From Leptofilum sp041987425 (lineage in GTDB: Bacteria; Chloroflexota; Anaerolineae; Promineifilales; Promineifilaceae): 14,459 bases of DNA. Both the position numbers and the translations under genes were made by a program. The stretch is from NCBI GenBank assembly GCA_041987425.1, contig JBHIWP010000125.1, positions 1-14,459 on the forward strand, written 5' to 3'. Shown one piece after another: positions 6,614-14,031 of the stretch. How positions within the stretch are numbered: position 1 is the first letter of the stretch; each line of letters begins with the position of its first letter. Under the pieces are notes generated by a model. It saw only the letters and a list, made by a program, of their open reading frames with translations. It made no database searches and had not been told where the DNA came from.

Positions 6614-7054
6614 TTACTTCCGCATAATGGTGACAAACTTACCGGGAACGCTCCATTCCGGCGGCGGGTCCGTCAGCCGCTCTTCCTGCCAAAACGCCTG
6701 GGCATGGGCCATAAAGGGAAACTGGCGCACCACGATTTCAAAGTCGGCTTTTATGCCGCGTCGCCCCAGGAACCAGCACGGCAGCAGGGAATCTGGCACG
6801 CAGCTGTTGGGCAGCAGATGCCATTTGAGGACGGAACGCGTCAGGTCGCGCGTAAATACGATGAATTGGGGCAGCGGCATCTGGTTAGGCAAACTTTTAA
6901 ACGGCCGTTGCCGGGTACACAATGCAACGGATTTTTTCAACCCAAAACGCCGCAAACGAATGGCTATGAGAAAGTACAGCAGGTACATCTCAGCAAAATA
7001 CGCTGCTTTGCGAATGGAGCTGATCTGGCTAAGGGTCATCGTTTCAGAACTCAT
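6614..7054 (-). CDS. Lasso leader peptidase (B2, transglutaminase-like cysteine protease)
   Basis: A 146-residue protein with the marks of the B2 leader peptidase. These cleave the leader from the core just after the conserved Thr-x, freeing the amine of residue 1 for ring closure. The N-terminal part (about 10-45) is hydrophobic and basic, as in the family. Cys85 in NSCVPDSLLPCWFLGRRGI is the likely catalytic cysteine, and His117 in FMAHAQAFWQE matches the usual x-H-A-W-V-E motif, here with two extra residues before the tryptophan. The length is normal for a discrete B2 without a fused B1. A strong AGGAGG (7064-7069 on the plus-strand numbering) overlaps the stop codon of cyclase 1 and lies 9 nt before this ATG, which implies coupled translation. 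The RRE partner is probably the PqqD-like protein at 1-171, 6 kb further downstream, an unusual separation. Confidence 0.87.
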   Translation of the reverse strand: MSSETMTLSQISSIRKAAYFAEMYLLYFLIAIRLRRFGLKKSVALCTRQRPFKSLPNQMPLPQFIVFTRDLTRSVLKWHLLPNSCVPDSLLPCWFLGRRGIKADFEIVVRQFPFMAHAQAFWQEERLTDPPPEWSVPGKFVTIMRK

Positions 7055-7067
7055 GGCTGGCAGCCTC

Positions 7068-9074
7068 CTATACCTGTGCTGCCGCGGCAGAAACCGGCAT
7101 GTTCAGCGGTTGGTGAGTGGGAATAACCGGCTCCTCAAGCTCGCGCAGCCAAAATTCCAAGGCAAGTGTAGAGAAAATTTCTGTGTCAGAAACATTTCCC
7201 CGCCCAAAACGCTTCTCGCCCAGCTCCTGCAGAAACAGCTCTGAGTTTATAAAACCGGCGGCCTCAGCCCGCGAATCGGCAAAAAGCTGCTCAAATTGTG
7301 GCCACAGCGCCTTCACGCTTTCCCGGTATACGTACAAAAATCCTTCACCCTCCATCTGCTCAGCTTCCTTAGGCGGCTTGGGCACCATGTCGGCCATAGC
7401 CCGGCGCAAGATGTATTTGGTAACGCCCCCGCGCCCAATTTTCTGGTGAACGGGCAGACGCAAGAAAAATTCAACCAGGCGTCGGTCGTAAAAAGGATGT
7501 CGCATCTCTATGCCAGAGGCAGTGCCAATATGCTGGTCATCCCACAGCCGCACATTGTCACCCAGCAGCAAAATATTGCGCTCAAACGCCGCCTGGGCAG
7601 CAATAGATTTAAAGTTGCGCGGAATCAGCTTCAGCCGCTTGAGCGCTCTTTGCGTCAGAAATGGCCTGTCGGGTGCCCAGCGGGGAACCCGAAAATGGAA
7701 GCGGAATCCCAGATCCATGTCCCAGGGACCTGCTTGCTTCTGACGCAAGCGATAAGCCCAGGAGCGCGGCCCCAGCCCGGCCAAAACCAGGTTAAGCAAT
7801 ATCTGGTTGGGGCTCTGAGGCGTGGCAGAAGACACTTGCCTCACTACCTGCATTGCCCTGGAAAATTGCCCTTCTCGCAGCCAATCGACCACAAAGAACA
7901 GGCTGCTCGCCAGCGCTTCGTCAGCACCCAGACCAGTCAGAAGCACCCGCAACTCTGGACATACCTGCTTGATCTTGAGCCCCATATTCCGGTAGGCGCG
8001 GCCGGGAATAATAAAGGGTTCGTCTTGGGGCACGCGCCCGCGATAAGGGAGCTGGGCAAACATCGGCAGCCAATCGTCGCACTCCACTTTGTGGACGTGC
8101 AGGCCATACTTTTCGCCCAAAACATCCAGCTTGGCCGGATGCACTAACACGCCCGCGTTCTCGCGGAGCGACTGGTCAAACAGCATGGTGAAAGTGTGGA
8201 ACTCTTTAGGTGGTAAGAGCCCTTCAGCTTCTAGCTCTTTAGCAATGCACACAATGGAAGAAGAGTCCAATCCCCCGCTCAACGCCGAGCCAAGCGGCCC
8301 AACAGCCCGACAGTGCGCCGTTATCACTTCTCTGAAGAGGCTGTGGAAGTGCTCGATGTACTCATCTTCTGAGCTGTATTCAATTGTGGCCAACTCCCAG
8401 GGCTGCCAATAGCGCTTCACTTTCAGGTCTCCATTCGTAATCTGGAGCGTGTGCCCACCAGGTAAACGCCGAATTTCCTTTATAGGCGTGGCTTCAGGAT
8501 CGAAGGTGCCCATAAATGTGGAGGTCAAATAATCCCAAATGTACTCTCTGTTGAGTGAAGGTTGAAGAAAAGAAAGCGCCCGCAGCGATTGGAGGGTGGA
8601 GGCGCCGTAAAAGCGACGGCCGTTCCAAAAGTAAAAAAAGGAGCGCAGGCCCAGGGGATCGCGAGCGGCAAAAAGAGTTTGTTGGGCAGCATCCCAGATG
8701 ACAAAGGCAAAAGCACCGGCAAGGTGCAGGGGACAGCTGTCGCCCCAATGCCTGTAGGCCAGCCAAAGCAGCTCTGCATCGCTCATCGTTTTAAGCTCAG
8801 CCTGGGGGATTTTTAGCATTTGCCCCAACTGCTCACGATTGTCTAAACGGCCGTCCAAAACAAGACAATCACCCCGTGGCGTAATTAATGGCTGGTACGT
8901 CCCCCAATCCTCCGGCGTGGTCCACAGCTGGACGGCAACGGCCGCTACCGGACCATTGAGCCAAACATCCTGGTGGTCTGAGCCACGCCAGGCCAACGCC
9001 TGCATGAGTCTGTCTACGTGTTCGCGGCTAACAGGCCGCTCGTCAACGTGAAGAATAGACGCAATTCCACTCAT
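7068..9074 (-). CDS. Asparagine-synthetase-like lasso cyclase 1 (C protein)
   Basis: A 668-residue paralogue of cyclase 2 and first gene of the biosynthetic operon. The N-terminal domain again starts MSGI, so Ser replaces the catalytic Cys2 of glutamine-dependent asparagine synthetases. FAARDPLGLRS at about 135-145 and IRRLPGGH at 201-208 are typical of the family, and the ATP-binding SGGLDSSS is intact at 266-273, followed by LTGLGADE. The C-terminal 20 residues are a low-complexity tail ending SAAAAQV. The start at 9074 has AGGAG 7 nt upstream. A second complete cyclase is uncommon in lasso clusters. Both retain ATP-site residues, so neither is an obvious pseudoenzyme; they may form a complex, divide two ring closures between them, or one may be redundant. 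Confidence 0.9.
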   Translation of the reverse strand: MSGIASILHVDERPVSREHVDRLMQALAWRGSDHQDVWLNGPVAAVAVQLWTTPEDWGTYQPLITPRGDCLVLDGRLDNREQLGQMLKIPQAELKTMSDAELLWLAYRHWGDSCPLHLAGAFAFVIWDAAQQTLFAARDPLGLRSFFYFWNGRRFYGASTLQSLRALSFLQPSLNREYIWDYLTSTFMGTFDPEATPIKEIRRLPGGHTLQITNGDLKVKRYWQPWELATIEYSSEDEYIEHFHSLFREVITAHCRAVGPLGSALSGGLDSSSIVCIAKELEAEGLLPPKEFHTFTMLFDQSLRENAGVLVHPAKLDVLGEKYGLHVHKVECDDWLPMFAQLPYRGRVPQDEPFIIPGRAYRNMGLKIKQVCPELRVLLTGLGADEALASSLFFVVDWLREGQFSRAMQVVRQVSSATPQSPNQILLNLVLAGLGPRSWAYRLRQKQAGPWDMDLGFRFHFRVPRWAPDRPFLTQRALKRLKLIPRNFKSIAAQAAFERNILLLGDNVRLWDDQHIGTASGIEMRHPFYDRRLVEFFLRLPVHQKIGRGGVTKYILRRAMADMVPKPPKEAEQMEGEGFLYVYRESVKALWPQFEQLFADSRAEAAGFINSELFLQELGEKRFGRGNVSDTEIFSTLALEFWLRELEEPVIPTHQPLNMPVSAAAAQV

Positions 9075-9222
9075 TTTGCTTCTCCTGATGGGGGTAAGAA
9101 CTCACTAAAGCTTCGTCCTATACAGTAGTATTGAGGGATCGCGATCTTTTGTATAGAAACAGGCATACTCAATTAATAGGTACAGCCGTACTCATTTTCT
9201 AAAGTATTACCTGAAACAATAA
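9075..9222 (-). promoter_or_regulatory. Leader region of the biosynthetic operon, promoter not resolved
   Basis: This stretch precedes cyclase 1. It contains the AGGAG of that gene, a 10-bp palindrome GATCGCGATC at 9138-9147 and AT-rich DNA. A TATACA at about 9147-9156 on the minus strand could be a -10 box, but no matching -35 box stands out. The operon promoter should lie here or beyond the hairpins at 9223-9287. Confidence 0.3.
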
Positions 9223-9253
9223 TGTAATCGGCTAAAGGCTCTTGCCGATTACA
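9223..9253. repeat. Perfect 10-bp inverted repeat upstream of the biosynthetic operon
   Basis: TGTAATCGGC (9223-9232) and GCCGATTACA (9244-9253) form a perfect stem around an 11-nt loop. It abuts the A-run of the terminator at 9253-9286. It could be a protein binding site, a second terminator-like hairpin read on the plus strand, or part of a structured 5' leader if transcription starts further upstream. Confidence 0.55.
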
Positions 9254-9286
9254 AAAAAAGGCCTGGCACGGGGCCAGACCTTTTTA
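9253..9286 (-). terminator. Rho-independent terminator between the regulatory and biosynthetic modules
   Basis: The stem GGCCTGGC / GGCCAGACC spans 9260-9280, with A7 on the left and T5 on the right. On the minus strand the only imperfect pair becomes G-U and the stem is followed by seven T residues, the classical form. It therefore best serves the peptide and regulatory genes transcribed from the right. The reverse direction would have a C-A mismatch and a shorter T-run, so it may be weakly bidirectional. Confidence 0.85.
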
Positions 9287-9303
9287 GTAACGCTGCTCGA
9301 AGG

Positions 9304-9357
9304 AACGTAAACCAAAAAACTATTTTGAAAACTAAAAGACTATAGATGGTTTACGTT
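9304..9357. promoter_or_regulatory. Inverted pair of CGTAAACCA half-sites, pair A
   Basis: AACGTAAACCA (9304-9314) and TGGTTTACGTT (9347-9357) are perfect 11-bp inverted arms, with 41 bp between the centres of the CGTAAACCA units. The pair lies between the peptide gene and the terminator, upstream of the biosynthetic operon. The wide spacing of about four helix turns fits two DNA-bound dimers on one face better than an RNA hairpin. The response regulator at 9882-10544 is the obvious candidate to bind. Confidence 0.6.
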
Positions 9358-9360
9358 AAA

Positions 9361-9412
9361 GAGAACAAAAGCAAAATTAGACTGAATCTATTTCTAAAGA
9401 CATTTTGTTCTC
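9361..9412. repeat. 10-bp inverted repeat after the peptide gene
   Basis: GAGAACAAAA (9361-9370) and TTTTGTTCTC (9403-9412) are perfect inverted arms around 32 nt. They lie just downstream of the peptide-gene stop (9425) and may form a 3'-end hairpin. A matching arrangement with one mismatch in the left arm exists at about 14259-14339. Confidence 0.5.
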
Positions 9413-9416
9413 CACA
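9385..9416. repeat. 32-bp direct repeat, left copy
   Basis: AATCTATTTCTAAAGAC, one variable base, then TTTTGTTCTCCACA; it matches 14313-14344 in 31 of 32 positions and in the same orientation. The two copies lie on either side of the whole regulatory module, each shortly after the 3' end of a minus-strand gene. Confidence 0.85.
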
Positions 9417-9424
9417 AAATCGCG

Positions 9425-9634
9425 TCAGGAAGAGGAAATATCTAGATGGCTTACAGCGGGCCATTCAGCCGGACGGACATACGCCATTACTTCTGCCGCC
9501 ACCTCCTGCGGAGAGCGATTAAGAAACGTCTGTAAATCCTTCCAGGCTTCTCTTTCGATGTTAGAAAGCCCAGTTTCGGAGCCATTACCCTTATCATTAA
9601 TTTTAGAATGGACAAAATTAGCTAAAACATTCAT
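9425..9634 (-). CDS. Small peptide, candidate ComX-like pheromone precursor
   Basis: A 69-residue peptide that starts MNVLANFVHSKIND and ends VRPAEWPAVSHLDISSS. The start at 9634 is set by AGGAG 6 nt upstream; the frame is open for 12 more codons but without a better ribosome site. There is no signal peptide and no membrane helix. A predicted helical middle (IEREAWKDLQTFLNRSPQEVAAEVMAYV) is followed by Trp58 near the C-terminus. Bacillus ComX is a 50-75 residue peptide whose Trp, close to the C-terminus, is prenylated by ComQ and which is then trimmed and secreted. Gene size, the C-terminal Trp, and the neighbouring prenyl-synthase, kinase and regulator genes suggest the same role. Against it, Trp58 is 11 residues from the end, further than in known ComX, and I see no clear sequence match. 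It has its own candidate promoter and is followed by a terminator. Confidence 0.65.
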   Translation of the reverse strand: MNVLANFVHSKINDKGNGSETGLSNIEREAWKDLQTFLNRSPQEVAAEVMAYVRPAEWPAVSHLDISSS

Positions 9635-9657
9635 TGATATCTCCTTTTGGGTTGAAT

Positions 9658-9708
9658 CGTAAACCATCATTCGCTTATGTGATTATGAAAATTTTGCCGT
9701 GGTTTACG
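9658..9708 (-). promoter_or_regulatory. Candidate peptide-gene promoter with inverted CGTAAACCA pair B
   Basis: CGTAAACCA (9658-9666) and TGGTTTACG (9700-9708) are inverted, with 42 bp between centres, almost the spacing of pair A. On the minus strand CATAAT (9682-9687) is a five-of-six match to a -10 box, and the half-site at 9700-9708 sits where the -35 box should be, which otherwise has no good match. That is the layout expected for an activator-dependent promoter. The second half-site falls between the start of transcription and the ribosome site. Confidence 0.5.
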
Positions 9709-9881
9709 TCGTTAAACAATAGAATATTTGCTGCTCAAACGAAGTCCTGAAGCCTTTCCGTAGCACTTCATAACAATCATTATGGGGGTTCGCGCGCTCT
9801 CTTCTTATCCAGCATACTGCCCTGGTATTAAAGCAAACTTCTTTCTTCTGCTAGTGCTGTCTGGTGTACGGCCGTCTCGCT
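9709..9881. other. Intergenic DNA between response regulator and peptide gene
   Basis: No supported gene. It contains one ACGGCCGT (9868-9875) 7 nt after the regulator stop. A 22-codon minus-strand frame at 9712-9780 lacks a ribosome site. No strong terminator is visible, so read-through from the regulator gene into the peptide gene is possible. Confidence 0.5.
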
Positions 9882-10544
9882 TTAAGCTTCGCTAATCATA
9901 TGGTTCTCGCGCGCCCAAATAATTGCCTGCGCGCGGGAATCCACCTCTATTTTGCCATACAGCCGACTTGCATAATTTCTCACCGTTTGTTCCGCCAGTT
10001 GGAGCTCAGTGGCAATCTCTGTATTGCTCCAGCCGCGGGCAATCATCCCCAAAAGCTGGCGCTCCCTGAAAGTTAGTGTATGTGCCACCACCTTTCTATG
10101 CGGAATTTGAGCTAGCTTTTCCATTACGGCGCGGCTAAACCAGCTGCCGCCCTGCAAAATTACGCGAATGGCCTGAACAACCACCTCGGTCGCTTCGTCC
10201 TTAAGAACGTAGCCACCCACGCCAGCCCCGACCAACCCACGTACGTAAGCATCATCATCATACGCCGTTAGAATGATTAACTTTGTATTGGGACACGCCT
10301 CACGGAGTAGAGAAACAGTATCAATGGGTGGTGGGCCGGGCATATTCAAATCGAGCAAGATCACATGTGGGTGGAGGGTTTGGGCCAGATGACAGACTTC
10401 AAATCCATTGGTAGCTTCACCGACCAAAACAATATCAGGTTCAATGGTTAGTACAGTGCGAATTCCCGCACGGATCAGAGCATGATCATCTGCAAGCAAG
10501 ACCTGAATAACTTGTGTACCTAGAATCTCTGAGCTTTTGATCAT
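9882..10544 (-). CDS. NarL/LuxR-family response regulator, ComA-like
   Basis: A 220-residue two-domain regulator. The receiver domain (about 12-130) has the acidic pair Asp19-Asp20, phosphorylation site Asp65 in VILLDLNMPG, Thr93 and Lys115 in VLKD. The C-terminal domain has the LuxR-type helix-turn-helix LTFRERQLLGMIARGWSNTE at 157-176, continuing IATELQLAEQTVRNYASRLYGKI to 199. Phosphorylation by the upstream kinase should promote dimerisation and DNA binding. The gene follows the kinase by 82 nt, with a weak purine-rich ribosome site, and forms one unit with it. ComA of Bacillus subtilis has the same architecture and length. The repeated CGTAAACCA inverted pairs on either side of the following peptide gene are candidate binding sites; this link is inferred. 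Confidence 0.93.
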   Translation of the reverse strand: MIKSSEILGTQVIQVLLADDHALIRAGIRTVLTIEPDIVLVGEATNGFEVCHLAQTLHPHVILLDLNMPGPPPIDTVSLLREACPNTKLIILTAYDDDAYVRGLVGAGVGGYVLKDEATEVVVQAIRVILQGGSWFSRAVMEKLAQIPHRKVVAHTLTFRERQLLGMIARGWSNTEIATELQLAEQTVRNYASRLYGKIEVDSRAQAIIWARENHMISEA

Positions 10545-10626
10545 TATTCACTAACTTCTTTCTATAGGAGAGCAAAAGGCTTTGCGAATGGTTTCCCCTC
10601 ACATACTTTTTGTTCCCCAAAATATG

Positions 10627-12861
10627 CTACAGCGAATTTACGTCGCTGTGTGGGATAAATACCTTGATTTCCGTGCCGCGCCCCTGAGTAGAGCGAATGT
10701 TGAACTGCCCTTTAGACCAGCTAACGCGCTCGGCCATGCCAACCAGGCCATAATGTTCATCGTTAGTCAGCTCGCTTAGGCGCACAGGAACTCTAAAGCC
10801 ACGGCCGTCATCAGCTATTAGCAACCGCACCCCATCTTCCATGAGGGTAAGGCGGATCGTTACGGTTTTAGCCTGAGCGTGCCTGATGATGTTTCGCAGC
10901 GATTCCTGCACGATGCGAAAGAGCGTAATGGCTTTTTCTGCTGGAAATTGTGGCCCAATTTCAGCCATCTCTATTATTAACTCGGGCAACTGCGGCCCTT
11001 CTTCTCGCATTAAACGCGCCAAATAGCCCTGTAACGCCGTAGTGAGCCCTAACTCCTCCAGCCCGGCCGGACGCAAGGCGCCGATAACGCCACGGAGTTG
11101 GGAGGCTACATCTAAGATTTCTTGCTGAATATTGGTCAGGAAGGTGTGAGAAAAAGGTTGTACCGTGCTATTTTTATTATTTACCCAAGCGCGCTCGTTT
11201 TCTTTTAGTTGGTAGGTAATGCCAATGAGCTGCTGCACGGTTACATCGTGCAGTTCGTTTGCCAGCCGCTTTTGCTCTCTATCACGAGCCGCCAAAAGCT
11301 GCTGGTGGGCACGGGCCAGTTCTTTACGGCCAGAACGAACCTGCTCTATAAGGCGCACATTGTGAGCGGCAACGCCTGAATGTCGGCTTAGCACTGTTAG
11401 AATGCGGATATCTTCAAAAGTGAAAAAGTCTCCCCCAGGCCGCTCGGCCAGCAGCAACAGCCCCTGCAACTTGCCTGCGGAAATAAAGGGAACCCACCAA
11501 GCGATGTCCTGGCACGCCACTAACAGCTCCTCTTCTGCGGTGAGCGAATCAGCAGACAGTGTTTCTCTGATTTGGAGCTGGGTCAGGGGGGTTACGGCCG
11601 TTTCCATCCAGCTAATCAACGCCCCCGACAAGGGAATTTTTCGGCAAACGTGAACTGGAATTTCTAGCCCGATCGAATCAAGCAGCTGAAGGCGGTTATC
11701 CTCATTTTTGAGAAGCAGAGCAAATCTGGACAGCCGCATAACTGTACAAAGCTCTTCCACCAGCAAATGACGCAATGTTTCTCTGTCCAACGCCAACGAT
11801 AGCGAGCCTGTGAGCTTCTCAATAAGCTCTATGTAGCTCTTCTCTTCACTGTACCAGACCCAGTTCGTTAGCCGCTGCACGCCCTTTTGCAGAGGGGCAA
11901 AAACCAGCACCAGACAGGTGTTGACAATAGCAAAGGTAAACAGCCAGCGCTGCGGGTCCACGATCAGCCTGCTCAGAACCACGGTAACAGATAAATAGAA
12001 GCTCAACAGCAGGGTAATGAGCAAGTAATAAACGGCCGCATGGTTAAGTGTAGCCTCCGCATTGCGTAAGCGATGCCTAAAAAATGCGTACAGGTAGAAA
12101 AGCGGAAGCAAAAACAACCAGGGAAACGTAAATTCATAAGGAACATAGGCAGAAGCGCCCAGCGTACTGGGTAAAACAGAAAGTAACAATACAGGTGCAA
12201 CCGCTAAAATCGTGCCAAATAAAATGAGCCGAATCCTGCGGCGCGCCAATGGAACCGGATTGTTTCGATAGTAGCGAAAGAGCAAAAAGACTGAAAACAA
12301 AACCGAGATGAAGAGCGTAAAGCGAACTTGTAAACGCAAAAATGCAAACCACCCCTCCTCTCTTAATGTTTCAACCGACCAGAGAAGAAACGGCGTAGAC
12401 AGGATGAAAGCCGAGCCGACCAGGGCCGTCAATACCACAAGCCCGATATACTTCATCCGGTCCTCTAACAACGTGTAGTGAAAATAAAATATCACAGGAG
12501 CACACCAGGCCAGGAAGAAATAAAATAAGCGCCCACCCGTATCATTGCCTAACGCTCCCAGCTTGCCCGCCGCCAGAATGCCACCGATTAAAAAGAAAAT
12601 AATAGTGATTAACTCCTGCTCAAGAGCAAGCCAAATCACAATCCCTACAGCTAAAAAGCCCACAGCTACCAACAAGGGCATCAGATCACTAATCAGCAAG
12701 GGACAGGCTCCAATGAAGGATGCCCCGGAACGACAGGGCTGTTGGAAAACAGCCAGCATGGCCCAAATAATCGTCCCGCCCGTGGCGAGCGTCAAAAGGG
12801 CCAAAGCGATATGTTGCCAATACTGAACGGAGCGAATCCGACGCACAGCACGCATTCTCAT
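10627..12861 (-). CDS. Polytopic membrane sensor histidine kinase, ComP-like
   Basis: A 744-residue kinase. Residues 15-325 contain about ten hydrophobic segments (for example 18-39, 60-80, 83-98, 112-128, 137-157, 180-197, 210-231, 247-262, 276-300, 305-325), so the sensing part is in the membrane. Residues about 345-505 resemble a GAF domain. The dimerisation/phosphotransfer region follows, with the phospho-acceptor His538 in KRLANELHDV, typical of NarX/ComP-type (HisKA_3) kinases. The HATPase domain shows Asn657 in ESLRNIIRHA, DDGRGF at 684-689 and GLVGM at 705-709. The start is 4 nt after the prenyl-synthase stop without a clear ribosome site; an ATG two codons later is possible. ComP of Bacillus subtilis is of similar size, with 8-10 helices and a C-terminal kinase, although the GAF-like region here may be a difference. 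Confidence 0.9.
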   Translation of the reverse strand: MRMRAVRRIRSVQYWQHIALALLTLATGGTIIWAMLAVFQQPCRSGASFIGACPLLISDLMPLLVAVGFLAVGIVIWLALEQELITIIFFLIGGILAAGKLGALGNDTGGRLFYFFLAWCAPVIFYFHYTLLEDRMKYIGLVVLTALVGSAFILSTPFLLWSVETLREEGWFAFLRLQVRFTLFISVLFSVFLLFRYYRNNPVPLARRRIRLILFGTILAVAPVLLLSVLPSTLGASAYVPYEFTFPWLFLLPLFYLYAFFRHRLRNAEATLNHAAVYYLLITLLLSFYLSVTVVLSRLIVDPQRWLFTFAIVNTCLVLVFAPLQKGVQRLTNWVWYSEEKSYIELIEKLTGSLSLALDRETLRHLLVEELCTVMRLSRFALLLKNEDNRLQLLDSIGLEIPVHVCRKIPLSGALISWMETAVTPLTQLQIRETLSADSLTAEEELLVACQDIAWWVPFISAGKLQGLLLLAERPGGDFFTFEDIRILTVLSRHSGVAAHNVRLIEQVRSGRKELARAHQQLLAARDREQKRLANELHDVTVQQLIGITYQLKENERAWVNNKNSTVQPFSHTFLTNIQQEILDVASQLRGVIGALRPAGLEELGLTTALQGYLARLMREEGPQLPELIIEMAEIGPQFPAEKAITLFRIVQESLRNIIRHAQAKTVTIRLTLMEDGVRLLIADDGRGFRVPVRLSELTNDEHYGLVGMAERVSWSKGQFNIRSTQGRGTEIKVFIPHSDVNSL

Positions 12862-12865
12862 ATTT

Positions 12866-13870
12866 TTACTTAAGCACCTTGCTATTGATGGTGGGCATAA
12901 TCTGATCCAGCAAGGCCATCAGCGCCTGATGCTGATCGGGGGCAAAGTTAACCTGTTCTAAAGCAGCCACAGCCTGCAAATAGTGCGTTCTGGCAGCAAC
13001 CAGCAAAAAATTCTGAGCACCCATCTCTATTAAAACCTCACGAACTTCCCCCTCCGCTTTTCTGTCACCTGAGCGGGCCTGAAAAAGCAACTGGTCAAGC
13101 TGATGACGGGCTGCCTTGTCAGAAACAAACCGGGCGTAAACAACGGGCAAGCTGGGAGACCCAACAGTCAGATCGCTTAGCTGTGGCGAGAGCCAAACAT
13201 CGTTAAAGTCATCGGCAATTTGCAGCAGGATTCCCAGCTGCTTGCCAAAGGTGCGGCAGCACGCCAAAACATTTTCAGGTGCGTTGGCAGCGCGGGCACC
13301 TGCCCAGGCTGCCCAGGCAAAAAAATCCCCCGATTTGGCCTGCGCAATCTCAAACCAGGCATCTGGGTCCAGGCCTTTTTCCTGCTGACGACTTTCCACC
13401 AAGTCGACATGTTGCCCGGCACAGGCGCGTAACATGGCTTGATTGAGTTCCAGAAGAATAGAGGGAAAAGCAACGGCCGTTTCCCCTGCACTAGCCAACT
13501 CAGCAAGGACCAGCTGAATAACAAAGTGCAAGCCAGTTGTGGTATTGATAATGATGGGAACTTCCTCTGTTGCTTCCCCATCTTCAACGGCGTCCAATAA
13601 CTTGGCCGTAAGCATTAGCAAAGACCAGGCGGCCACAACAGGGCGGCACGCCTGCACCGCTCCCTGGCTCCCCAAACAGCACAATTCCGGCAATGCTATA
13701 AAGGGTTGCAGCTTTGCCTCTGGCAAAAAGGCGCGGCTCACAACCTGAACCAGCTGCCTGGCATAGGCTTGCCCCTGATTGCTCGAGGGTAGTTCTCGGT
13801 AAATCAGTTGGCGAATCCACGCCAGCAACAAATTGGCAGTTGAATCCAGGTTGTCTAATTGACTATCCAT
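12866..13870 (-). CDS. Polyprenyl-synthase-family protein, candidate ComQ-like isoprenyl transferase
   Basis: A 334-residue all-helical protein of the trans-prenyltransferase family. The second aspartate-rich motif is intact as Asp220-Asp221-F-N-Asp224 in LQIADDFNDVW, and the AKSGDFFAWA stretch at 178-187 matches the K-[TS]-G region of the family. The first motif, normally DDxxD, is reduced to Asp93-AVE-Asp97 in LLDAVEDGEA. A weakened first motif argues against an ordinary chain-elongating synthase and is compatible with a transferase such as ComQ, which attaches farnesyl or geranyl to the Trp of ComX. The gene is first in an operon with the kinase (4-nt gap) and regulator. The start at 13870 has no obvious Shine-Dalgarno but no other in-frame start is near. 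An isoprenoid-synthesis role unrelated to signalling remains possible. Confidence 0.8.
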   Translation of the reverse strand: MDSQLDNLDSTANLLLAWIRQLIYRELPSSNQGQAYARQLVQVVSRAFLPEAKLQPFIALPELCCLGSQGAVQACRPVVAAWSLLMLTAKLLDAVEDGEATEEVPIIINTTTGLHFVIQLVLAELASAGETAVAFPSILLELNQAMLRACAGQHVDLVESRQQEKGLDPDAWFEIAQAKSGDFFAWAAWAGARAANAPENVLACCRTFGKQLGILLQIADDFNDVWLSPQLSDLTVGSPSLPVVYARFVSDKAARHQLDQLLFQARSGDRKAEGEVREVLIEMGAQNFLLVAARTHYLQAVAALEQVNFAPDQHQALMALLDQIMPTINSKVLK

Positions 13871-13990
13871 TGCACCAACATAAAAAGCTCAGATGAAGTT
13901 AAACAGAGGATGTAGTGTTGGGTTACGGGTCATTTTGATACTACAAAATTCCCTACAGGAAGAAATGCAGGCCGGAGGTGGCCCGCGCTT

Positions 13991-14031
13991 ATCTTGTTAT
14001 TTGGATTATCTGTACTTTAGATTAACAAGAT
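13991..14031. promoter_or_regulatory. Inverted TAACAAGAT element in the regulatory operon upstream region
   Basis: ATCTTGTTA (13991-13999) and TAACAAGAT (14023-14031) are perfect 9-bp inverted arms 32 bp apart. A further TTAACAAGA lies at 14074-14082, about five helix turns from the second arm and in the same direction. The middle copy falls in the spacer of the candidate promoter at 14016-14044, so it may be an operator. Confidence 0.4.

Noticed and set aside
6495..8147. Long plus-strand frames opposite the cyclase and B2 genes
   Set aside because: They mirror strongly supported minus-strand genes, have no ribosome sites and show no family motifs.
9377..9403. Eight-codon minus-strand frame MSLEIDSV with GGAG at good spacing, inside the left 32-bp repeat
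   Set aside because: The right copy of the repeat has AAG in place of the ATG, so the frame is not conserved; too short to support as a gene.
9425..9634. Reading the small peptide as a third lasso precursor
   Set aside because: It lacks the YxxPxLxxxG leader motif and the Gly-plus-Asp/Glu ring pattern, and lies in the regulatory module.
9712..9780. 22-codon minus-strand frame between regulator and peptide gene
   Set aside because: It has no ribosome site and overlaps the region upstream of the peptide promoter; the 69-residue frame is a far better peptide candidate.
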